Origin: Nymphalis io
Taxonomy: Eukaryota > Arthropoda > Insecta > Lepidoptera > Nymphalidae
Assembly (NCBI RefSeq): GCF_905147045.1
Contig: NC_065891.1
Coordinates: 8,069,001 to 8,133,000, forward strand
DNA length: 64,000 bases
Direction of reading: 5' to 3'
The notes beneath the pieces were generated by a model. It saw only the letters and a list, made by a program, of their open reading frames with translations. It did not search any database and was not told the origin of the DNA. Positions 13,146-24,400 of the stretch are shown piece by piece. The first letter of the stretch is position 1; every line of letters starts with the position of its first letter. The translations under genes and the position numbers were made by a program.

Positions 13146-15223
13146 AAACTTACTGTACAGTACAAAGAACAATCACAATTAAAAGCGTTACACATCAATA
13201 TATTTCATCGATTCTCATTAAGTTTCTGCTAGCATGGTAATGTAATTTTTATTTACAAAGTTTCTTTATCGTTAAAATCTATGTTATTGAAAAGTTGTTT
13301 CAAATCAGTGCATGTTAATTAAGTAATGGATCCTCAGGGTGTAATCGCGAAGGGCTCGGCGTAATTAATTAATGGCTATTTCTCTCTCACTAACTTTAAT
13401 GTGATGACTTTAAAATTTACTCCTAAGGTTACTTTATTTTTATAGAATATACTACAAACCCATTGAATCAAAATGAAGCATTGAAATTGAGTTTTAACTT
13501 GAAATTTAAAAATTTACCTGTATTTTACATGGTTATTATTTTATTAAATATTTTAATAAATATGTTAATATGCATCTAATAATTATTGCGTTATATTGAA
13601 ATGTTTTATATATTTACAATTTTCTCGTTTTAGTTACTGAGTATTACAAAAGCTAGCTCTAGACAATGCACACTGCAAGAATAACTTTTTATTGGGAGGC
13701 GATTCGACAAGAAATATTGAAGAAGTTAGATTGAGGAAGCGACGACATTGTTATTATCGTTTCAACCCTGTTCTGTTCGACAGCCGTTCGAGCTCTGAAA
13801 CAATCTTTTCACTTCAATTGGATGTTGCACAGTGAAACCTCGTCGGTCGGCTATGATCCCCGACAACCATTCATATCTTTTGACTTATCCGGTTTTTTAT
13901 AAGCCACGTCTCATTTCACAGAGTTCATTGACGCAAAAGTTTTCTAGAGGCAAAAAAATTGTTTGTTAGGAAAGCATTCTTGAAAGGTAAATAAAAAAAT
14001 TAGATTTACTGAGCGAACAATTGAGCGCACTTTAAACAGTGCCCGGCTCGTAGCCCAAGAGAGCGGAAGCGAAAATTTCAGCATTCCCTATGAATTTTTT
14101 TGTCGTACTTACTTCTAAAACAAAGCGTAATGACCCGCACGGCACGCATTTGTTCGCGAACAATCCGAATAGGCCATTTTTCATCTCGAACAATTGAGGG
14201 CGGTGCTCCGACACAATTGGCAGAGTATTTTGTCAAGCATTTGTCGTACGAGCGAGACTCGAGTATACGACATAATAAGTGCACTCCATGCTTCCGCACC
14301 GGTACATAATTATTATAGTTTCAGAAATATCGTCGCTTACATTTATAGGTAATAACGAGAGCATGGTAATATTGATTAAGCACTTCATTTCTGTTTCTAA
14401 AATGAACCTAGGTATATAAAATGTGGTCTCGTTTGACTCTCAATAACTCAACATAGTTGTTTTATGAAAAGTTCGTGAAATTGTTTACTTATTTTAATAG
14501 GGTAAAACGTATTTTTTATCGTCGATTTAATATGAGTCTACTATTAATATTTTAATTTTATGATCAAAATTGATTAAAACAATAATATTACTTTCCTGTT
14601 TTAGCCAACACAGCCGCTATGGGCGTGTATATAAAATAAATGTTTTATAAACATACACATTTGTTCAAATGTAATTGTAAATTTATAATATAAATAACGT
14701 TATTATTTTATACAATGAATGAATGAATGAATATGTATATGTATCTACAAAAATAAATATTCTCTTATTAATCACCTGCGGAAGCGTATTGTCCGTAGCG
14801 ATACTCATAAAATCTCGCCTCTTATGATTTTCATAGCGGCTGAAGGCATTACGTTGGAATTTTTCGTTTTATTTTATGGTGGCGCGTACTGTCGCGAAGA
14901 AATATTGGCTCGGCGGAATAGCTCGTAAAGAAAACAGTTTCCTTTCCACGGAGCTACACTGCGCACCGCAACTACCAGTCCGTCTTATACTTACATTTAT
15001 TATTAGTTAAGGTTTGTTTTTTCTACGATTTTGTACACTAACGAGAAAGATTAATAAGCTTATTTTTTAATAAAATGTTATTGTTATTATAACTTAGTAA
15101 AAATTATAATAATTGTGTACAATTTCTACCTTTTTTAAGTTTGAGGTAATTATATAAATAGTTAAGAATCTTAATGATGTACTAGACCGGTGTATATTTG
15201 TGTATGTATATATTTATATATAT
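13146..15223. other. AT-rich stretch with three GC-richer islands
   Basis: No supported gene. Islands lie at about 13720-13900, 14030-14310 and 14770-14990. In the middle one, overlapping short frames are open on both strands, which is more typical of CpG-containing non-coding sequence than of an exon. A (GAAT) microsatellite of four to five units lies at about 14715-14731. Confidence 0.45.
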
Positions 15224-15400
15224 TTTACAATTAATACGCAAGCGTTTGACTGTTGTCTTGCCAAATCTTAAGCATCGACACGGTCTAGGATGTAGCATGC
15301 CTGCCCAGAAGGAACCCGTATACTCTGGATTTGAAGACACCAACGTTGTACCTATCAGGAAATATGAACTCAGGCAAAGCATTCTACAGTTTCGCAGCGC
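15224..15400 (-). mobile_element. 5'-truncated CR1/Jockey-like LINE, 3' relic
   Basis: On the minus strand the sequence encodes a LINE ORF2 C-terminus. It reads N-A-L-P-E-F-I-F-P-D-R-Y-N-V, then G-V-F-K-S-R-V, and closes with a stop after G-R-H-A-T-S. A short 3' UTR follows that is shared with the copy at 29348-29503 ('accgtgtcgatgcttaa', 'gtcaaacgct', 'tattaattgtaaaa'). Only the last 50 or so codons plus the UTR remain, as expected for a dead-on-arrival LINE. The Leu-Pro-x-x-V/I-F pattern is typical of ORF2 tails in the CR1/Jockey group. Confidence 0.65.
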
Positions 15401-16534
15401 GAGTGATAAATATTTATTATCGTTTTGATAAATATATGTTATCGTTTTTGGAACGAAGTTCTATAACGCTGCTTACAGCAGAGTGAAATGGCAGAAATCG
15501 TCGCATAATGAAATAGCGTTAAGGAATTTATATAATTATTCTGAATCAAATTTAATTATTTTATGCAATAAGTAAAACTTAATTCCATTTGAATTCTGTT
15601 AGTAGCACCATCTTTAAACAGAATTAAAATAATGTTTACTTATATTAATTGTTAATTACGGTTCTGTGTAATTGTGAAAAAATAAACTTAGTGAGTTGTT
15701 TTTTTTATATATAACTTCAAATTCGCTATTTTATATTTAAATTTGAATAAATTGCTATTTTACTATCAAATTTTAAATGATTTTTATATATCTAAATTAT
15801 TTCTTAACATTTTTGCATTAAAAATAATAAAAAATAAGATAAAATGTACAAATTAGAGAGAGTTGAACATAGGAGGATTGGATTGCGCTTTTTTTGTAAC
15901 AAATATACAGTAATATCATGAAAAGAATATATATATATATTCTTATATATAAGTTTTTTATTTAAAAAACTTTACAAATCTGGCTTTCTCGTCTCGTTTC
16001 AATATGTTATTTTTAATATGAGTATTATTTATTGTGTGAATTTAAGAGTTCAAATGAATTCAATATAAAGATTTTTTTATTATAAATAAAAAAAAATGTT
16101 ATTTAGTTCTTAGTAGTAGTTAGTAGGTAAATTCCCTATAGTTTATGTAGACTTCGTTGTGATTTTTACCACCATTTCCAAAGTTAATGATATCGCAATT
16201 TCGGCAGTTGTATAACATGTCACTTCAAATACGTTTTATAAAATCGTACATAAAATGCTGGAAAACAAAATTGATATTTGAGTAATTATTTACGATGCCC
16301 AGAAGATTAATATATTTTTATTTCATTTAACTTAGTAAGATTATTATCATATTAAAAAAGAGTTATTGTTTAACTAATACAAGCGTCATATTATTGTATT
16401 AAATAATAATTATGAGTGAATTGAATTACCCGACGTGGTATTCTTTTGAGTTCTTTCAGACCGCTTGTAACTTCTTGCTCCAAAAGCGGTTCAGGTGCCA
16501 CATCTTTATATCTGTAAATCAATGGTTTTTCAAA
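15401..16534. other. AT-rich stretch, no gene seen
   Basis: Nothing is coded here that I can support. It contains a 22-bp perfect AT palindrome, aagaatatatatatatattc plus tt, at 15923-15944. That is unremarkable in sequence of this composition. Confidence 0.5.
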
Positions 16535-16826
16535 TTTTTTTTTTATAGAATAGAAAGGCGGACGAGCATATGGGCCACCTGATGGTAAGTGGTCACCAAA
16601 CGCCCTTAGACATTGGCATGTTGGATGTCAACCATCGCTCACATAGCCAATGCGCCACCAACCTTGGGAACTAAGATTTTATGTCCCTTGTGCCTGTAAT
16701 TACACTGGCTCACTCACCCTTCAAACCGGAACACAACAATATCAAGTACTGCTGTTTTGCGTTAGAATATCTGATGAGTGGGTGGTACCTACCCAGACGA
16801 GCTTGCACAAAGCACTACCACCAGTA
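16535..16826 (-). repeat. SINE family B copy
   Basis: This is a near-complete copy read on the minus strand. It keeps the 5' part with 'ctggtggtagtgctttg', the body, and the 3' block accacttaccatcaggtgg (complement of 16575-16593). A pyrimidine/poly(A)-like end follows near 16535. It is the best-preserved member of the family here and the reference for the LINE comparison in the findings. Confidence 0.85.
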
Positions 16827-19800
16827 AATTAAAGTAAACTGTGTCACGAATATTTCATATGACAACATGGTATAATATTAACACATGGTCATATTTATAA
16901 CCATGAGAATACTTTTAAATTAAAAAGTAAAAAAAAATATTACTAAAATTATAAAGAGGTAAGTCCGTGGTTAGTTTTTTTGTCTCCATTCAGAGGTAGA
17001 CGTGAAATATATATCTAGGCAGTGCAGTACAGTAGTGCAGACTGATATATAAACATCTATAACATGATACTTAAACGAAGTAAATAAAAACACTGAATAC
17101 GTGCTGATAAATTTTAAGATATTTTATATATACAATGTCTTTCCTTGGTTTTGCATTACTTACTGCAATAAAGACAAAAATACAAATAAATATTGTTAAA
17201 TATTTGTTCATTTTATTAGCCGTTATTTTACAATAAATGCGCCTTTAGCTTCAGTACTGTTAATGATACGGCGAACAATCTAAATTTAGTATATATTATA
17301 TATTGAATCTGTATGAGGTCACAAAGATAACTTGATCTGTGAATAATGAGTATTAAGTGGCTTTGTTTTGTTGAGACTACTTGTTTTTGACGACTTCGCT
17401 TAAATCAGTTTAAAAGTAAAAAAAATAAAGTTTTAATAAAATTTCATCCATGAAATAAAATTACATTCTCAAAAACCTTCGTCTCCAAAGGAGGGTTCTT
17501 GCGCAGCTGTGGGATTTTACAGGTCGTTACAATAAATTAAGTTTGAATAAACAAACGTATAATTAAAAGTGTTCAATAAAATAATAGAAAATGGAACGAA
17601 TTTTGTATAAAAGTCTTCATAAGATATAAAAAAAAAAATCGTAATAATGTCACAATTAAGTCAGTAAATATTTCTGCATTACATAATTTGCTTATCCAAT
17701 TTTTAAATACACAGTCAAAGCTACAATAATATAAAAGAAATAGTGTAATAGGATCTCTATGCAAACATTATATAAAACTACAAAGTAAATACGGTAAGGA
17801 TTTAACAACTTATATTAAATTTATTTAAAAGTTGAATGCAATTTATTTTTATTATTAATTACACGGATCTCTCCTCACGGAAAGATATTTAAAGCAACAG
17901 AGTCGAGAATGTATTTTTTTTAAATTCTATATAGATTTTCAATAATATAAATGAAGAAAGTGTTTTTTTTCAAGTACTATTTGTTGAATCAGTGACAAGG
18001 CATTAATAATTATGGTCGAATTGATAGCAATAAAGTCGGTTTGAGGAGCTTTATTCGTTTACGTAAACTTTGAGATTGACTCTAACAAGGCTTGGAGAGG
18101 CGGAGAGCGCGCTGGTGATTTCTACTCTTAAAATCCAATTTAAATGCATTCCTCTGTGCCACAGGAGGGCCCGCCGATACGCTCCAGGGGCCAATTAACT
18201 TATTCATCCTTAACATTTCATTGCTCAACTTCGGTACCAATCTTGGCTTACGTTTCTCGCTTGACCCATTTGTTTTAGCGAGATTTTATAGTGATTCAAA
18301 TTTAAACTTTAATTTTTTAATTAAAAAATTATTTATAGGAAGTTTGATAAGAAAACATAGTAGCTTAGATTTGTTAATGTTACTGAAATGACTATATTAA
18401 ATATCCACTCCCCATCCCTTATATCGTCCATACTCCATATTCCATTGTCTAGCAGTTTAACATTTACCAGCTGTTTCTTAATACTTTTGCCTATCTAGTT
18501 CATATCTATAAAGCGAGGTCCAAAAGTGTGCGGAATGGAGAAGAGTGTAGGTAGCCGTATCGTACTTGCTTACAATCATAATAATGGCGAACTCATTGTT
18601 AGTATATATGTTAAGTTTCACCCTTCATACTTCATGCGTTTACGAGTAATCGCCCAAAGAACAAGTAATTCCGAAAAAAACTGCAACTTTTGAGAAAACT
18701 GAATAACGTGCTGTCTTGATGTTTAAATCTGCTTCAGTTTCTTAAGCGTACAAGTACATTACTCGAAGGGACAACTTAGAACCAAACTTCAAGAATATCT
18801 CTGTTTCCTCGAAATAATAACCTATATAATTGTAAAATATAACAGAATTAGGATCCACCTAATACCTTCATTACTTACTTTCCGAAGAAAAAGTCATTTA
18901 AAATGCAATTTAAACATCCTAATAGAAACGTTCGCACTAAGAATTGTTGCAAACTGTAATGGGTTCAGGTGAAATTAACGCAGAAAAATAGGAAAAGTTA
19001 GAACGAGTTCCCCGCCAAGGTTTTTTGCCATCGCCAAGTAGGGCTGTGATTGTAAACTGCTGAATTTATAATAGCATTTTCGAACTCCACTTCATCTCGA
19101 ACTTTAAACCGGCTGGTAATTTAACTTCAAAGATTTCATTGCAGCAATAAAAGCGTTTATGAATACTACGTTTATTTATCACTCAACACATGTATTTAAT
19201 TTTAACCACAATTTGGTTATCTATGGTATGTAGAAGACTATCTATTATCTGAAACGTAAAAAGTAAAAGGACCCAACCTATAAACAAAATAAATAACCAG
19301 TTGTCACTAATTAAAACCAGAGTGACTGCTTCTTAAGAGAGAAGGTGTTGAGCTTATTTCATCACGCTATTCTTGAATGGGTTGTGGTGTGTATACACAC
19401 ATGGGGCAGAACATGATCCGATACATGCAAGCTTCACCGTGCATAAAGGAAATACAGAAATTAAACAAAATTAATCATTACTCGCCCAGATTTCAAAAAG
19501 TGATGTAGTAATGTTTTGAAAATCGCCTTTCTACCTTCAACACATGTTACTTTGTTTAGTTTTTTTTGCATGTATGATGTACATTTTTCCTACATTTAAA
19601 TAAATAAGTGGCAATTTAACATTTACTTAAATTGAAAGTAACATATTTAGTATAAACATTCCAATTAATATTTGCACTAAAAGCGTTTTATAAAATCTCA
19701 TGTATATATATATACATTATAATTAAATAAATTGATCCGTACCCCTTCTTCTATATAATTATTTTGTATTCAATAAAAAACGTTCCTTTGAAAACATTCT

Positions 19801-20237
19801 TCGGACCCTATTTATTTGGAGAGATGCGATGACTCAAGCAGATTCGCGATATCTCGCCGCCGTCTGTGGATTACTTTGCAAGTCTTTTATAGGAGAGAAT
19901 ACCAGTATCATCACTACTTAGGGATATTAAAATCCCTTCTATTCGTGTAAGGAGCTTGTTTTCTTAACGGCGAAGCATTTATCGAATAATCTCGATAAAG
20001 CGGGACTTGAGTGCGTAGGATATTTATATAATTTTGACATGTTTAATCTAAAAATAATATAAACAAATAACAAATTATTTATTTATTTAAAAATAGAGTA
20101 CATAAAAGTAATAGTAAAAAAAAATTGTGCATAGGCGGTCTCGTTACTTGTAGCGATTTCTTTTAGACGACATCCGGTGAAAGAAGTTTAGTAAGTGTTT
20201 TTCATAATGTAATGAGTATTGTTATTGTTATCTCCCT
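16827..20237. other. AT-rich stretch upstream of the Ser-rich gene
   Basis: A worn family A SINE 3' end lies at about 17470-17540 ('ctccaaaggagggttc', 'cagctgtgggattttacagg'). GC-richer islands at about 18050-18250 and 19800-19990 could be enhancers of the downstream gene, but I see no specific motif. No coding sequence is supported. Confidence 0.45.
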
Positions 20238-20244
20238 TATAAAA
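20238..20244 (+). promoter_or_regulatory. candidate TATA box of the Ser-rich gene
   Basis: TATAAAA lies 137 bp upstream of the proposed start codon. If used, transcription would begin near 20268-20272 and leave a 5' leader of about 110 nt. An ATG in that leader (near 20281) would be upstream of the main frame. Two TCAGT initiator-like sites (20316-20320 and 20333-20337) are alternatives without a well-placed TATA. Confidence 0.35.
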
Positions 20245-20380
20245 TAGACGTTTGTTTTGAGCAACTATTATTTATCTACTATGGCCTTCCTCCCAATATT
20301 AATCTGGATAGGTTATCAGTTCTTATTTCAAGTCAGTTCAAATCCTCGTCTCGTTCTAGATAGAAGCTTAGAAGGATAAA

Positions 20381-21385
20381 ATGAATAAGTCGATAATAAT
20401 TCTTATCGCTTTGCTAGCATTAGTAATTTTCGTTCAAGGAAAGTCTTGTCCTTTAAGGTAAGATACTTTGCAAATAAATCAGTACCAATACCGAAAAAAA
20501 TGGCCTATGAGTGATGATATTCATACTATCTTAAACCTTTATCCAATTTAATAATAATAACATATAAAATATAGTGTAAGATTAATAAATTGTATATTAA
20601 TTTATAATGACCTAAAGTCTGTAAATTCGAATTTAGAAGTAATAGAAATATTCATTTGAAGAGATAAAAATAATGTCATAAATAGCTTATATACATTTCG
20701 TTTCAAGTGCATTTGCATTTATTTATTTATCTTAGTATTAAAGTTCATTTACTATTCCAGGAAAAATTGCCATAACTCTGACAAAAGTGATAGCGACGAG
20801 GTAAGTACTTAATAAAGTGAATATGATGTTTAAATTAAGTGACATATTTTAAATTTAAATAAGATGTATAATAAATCGTAACTCTCATGAACTATGCCAC
20901 TGATCCCATTATATTTTTGTTGCGTATATTTTTTATCTGTGGTTTTATATATATTTTAGACATGTGAAATTGATAAATTATAAATCTTAAATGATCCAAA
21001 CTATATTATATCTATGGATGTTGATGTTTCGATCTTGATTCCAAAAAAATATTGTCATCTCCTCCTAGCATGAGTTAAATAATTAATAGATTGAGGAGTA
21101 GGAATATTTGCAGTCTTAAGAAAAATATTCGTCAAATAAGTGTCAAAAATATATTATTATTGTTTTTTTGCGCTATTGATTGTTTTTTTCTTCTTTTTCT
21201 GGTGTGTCTACGTTAGATAAATACTTTTCCATTATTTTTAAATAAGAATTAATGCTTCATAAAATATCATAAAAGTTGTTATAACAATTCCATTATTGTT
21301 GCCAGATTTAAGTAGATAAATAAATTGTAATGTGACATCACAAAACTTCTTTTTCGCAACATTTGTATTTGACATGATTAATTTA

Positions 21386-21421
<36 letters not shown>

Positions 21422-24400
21422 TATTTATAAAATGCTAGTTTTTATTATGGACTTTATTTTTGCTTATTTTTATCTCGGACTTAATTAGTTAGTGCCTAGT
21501 TGTACAATTAATATTAATTGTCTCTTTTTATTGCGTCGCAAAAGTGTTTTAGTAAATGTAGATATAAGAAATTTAGCATTTTACCTTTTTTCCTATTCTA
21601 TATTATATTTTCGTTCTGGTTAATTTCTTCGTCATTGTAAAGTCAGTAGTAGTCCTTCTCATTTAAAAAAAAAACAGTTTAATTTATGACAAATTAAATA
21701 TCTATAAGTCGTTTAAAGCATTCGTAATAATGAAAGATTTTAATTACTTAATTAAAATAAAAGAAATTGAAAATCTAAGTCACTAGATACATTTTTATGC
21801 AACCTCATATTTTTATACCCCAGTTCTTCATATGAATATTAATAATCCTTAAAATAAAATATAAATCTCCTTAGGGATAGTAATATCTCGTATTTAAATG
21901 TAATCAAACTCGAACGAACGAGGTCGTGGCCGCTCGTTATTAATATATATGTCAGTATGTTGCAAGGAAAATCACTTTTAATTTAGCTTCTATGTCATCG
22001 GTAAATAATTAAAATCTAATTTATCGGTTTCAGAGCGATTCTAGAGACACGAAAGAATGTCATGATTCATCTTCATCGTCGTCATCATCGTCTTCATCCT
22101 CAGAGGAAGACAATGATTGTGATGGAGTAAGATGCTTGTTTAGATTATTAAATTTGGATTTGCCCTTAAGTCGATTTTAAAATCAGATAAATGTTGGTCA
22201 ACTAAAGTTGAAGCTCGTGATTCAACTAAACTCAGTGAAATATTTCGATCCGGTACTACCGGATCAAAATGTTTACTTAACCCGGAGATGAACCGGCAAT
22301 AAACACTATTAAGTTTCTTACGGATAAAAAAATACTCTGATTTTTCTGATTCTCACTGATTGACGTTTCCCATATTAAATTACACATGTTAATTATATAA
22401 CAACAAAATATGACCCTGCATGAAAATCAAGTAATATTAACCCAAGTTTCTAAACAGTTTAAAGTAATCGAGTTCTTTAATTTGAAAAATCATGTATGTA
22501 TTGGTGTATTTATAATGTATAATATTGGTGTATTTATAACAAACGATAAATATATTATTTAAAAATAATAATGATATCACACAATGTAATCAGGACCGAA
22601 AAAAGAAACAGGACAGTTCATCTTCCTCATCGTCATCATCAGAAGAAGATAAAGAAGAAAAAGAATGTAATGGTTCAAAAAAAAAATCTAGTCACCATGT
22701 AAGTTTATACTAAGTGTTCAATTATATTAAATTAGTTTCAATCCGACGCTTCGTCTGCGTGTGAAGGGAGACCTCTCTCTTAGTTACCTTATGATATTTA
22801 TTGTACCACTGACAACGTGTATCCACAATTCATGACGATTGAATTATTTGTTAAGTAGTGAAAGCAAACAAATAAACAAACTCACTTTCGCATTTATAAT
22901 GTTAGTTAAGATATAAATTATATATCCTTGTTCTCCCAGGATTTACACAAACACTACGAATCGTTTGCAAAACAGCTTTAAAATCGGCTAGAATAAAGAT
23001 ATTTAAGCTGGTTAGCTTTTCTTTTTTTTTTTCTCGCTGGAAAAACACATTTATGTGTTTCCCCCACATGAAGTGGGGGGGTATGTGGGACTCGCCGGCG
23101 CTGAAGGCGCCGGAATACCCACTCAAAAACCAGCGGTACCCACTCCATCTTGTCGGGGGACGTCACGGGATCGCTTGCGCATACTACCGTGCCGTCCCGG
23201 CGGTTGGCCCGCTTCTGCGGGCCTCCAAATCCTAGGGGGTACTCGGGGTACAGAGACCCCCTGGCCCCGGCGACACTCACGGCGGGAGGAGAAAATGCGC
23301 ATAGCGCCGGCGTCTTCTCCCCGGTCTTCTTCGGCGAAGCGGGTCAGCGGAGGCACTCTCCTCGCGCTCCCGCTCCGCGGCCTCCTTCTGCGACATGACA
23401 TTTTCGCAGAAGGAGCTCCATCTTCCGTCCAGGGTCAGGCCCAGATACTTCATGTGGGCCTGCACCTTAATCACCGTCCCCTAGACGGTGATAAACGCCC
23501 CTCGAGGGGGGCCTCGACGTGGACCGTGGAATAAGAGGGCCTCCGTTTTTGAGATGGAGACCCTCAAGCCCAACATTCCTATGCGGTCCACTGTGAGCGA
23601 TGTACCGACTTCGGCCAGGCGAGCCGCCTCCTGATAATTCCGCCCTGTCACCGTGATGAGAGTGTCGTCCGCATAGCACAACACCCCCATTCTGGGAAGG
23701 ACGGATGTCCGAAGGAGCCAGTCGAAGTCAACGTTCCACAAAATTGGGCCGAGAACTGACCCCTGTGGAACGCCACAGCCTACCCGACGCCGGACAAGAT
23801 ACCCCTCGCCCCCCACCCAGAGGACTACCCGGTCCTGGAGGTATGCCCCCAACAGCCTCCTGAGATAGGAAGGCACCCCATGGTATCGGAGTGCCTCCCC
23901 AATAGTCTCGAAAGGAAGACTATTGAAGGCGTTCGCACCATCTATCGATACTGCCAGAACTACGTTCCCTCGGGCCACCACATCCGTGGTCAGGGTTATC
24001 AGGGCGTCCAGGGCGTCGATAGTTGATCGACCCGCCCTGAACCCGTACTGAGCCTCTGACAGACCCGGCCCACCTCGTCGAGGTGCTGAATAAGACGGGC
24101 AGCGAGAATTTTTTCGAAGAATTTGCCCGTCTCGTTCAGCAGCACAATCGGCCTGTATGCCGAGGAAGAATCTGGCGGTCGACCTTGCTTTGGCAACACG
24201 ACCAACCTCTTTCCAAGGCTTCGGAAACTGCCCACTGCACACACATTGATCGAGCAGCTCCCGAAGCCTTACGCCTAGGTATTCCAGAGCGTCACATAGA
24301 ATACGCCCTGGAATCCCGTCAGGGCCCGGCGCAGTGTTTTTGGCCCTCAAGCGGTCGAAGGCCACCTCCATCTCCCGCTCCGTGATCAGTGGTGGAGCCA

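Noticed and set aside
13960..14310. Possible exon on either strand
   Set aside because: Three overlapping frames are open on both strands and none has codon or splice support.
21386..21422. (TA)n run as an origin or attachment site
   Set aside because: Plain dinucleotide repeats are common in this composition, and nothing else supports a special role.
23055..23534. 159-codon plus-strand frame and many other long plus-strand frames up to 26526
   Set aside because: They are antisense to the R1-like LINE and arise from its high GC content.
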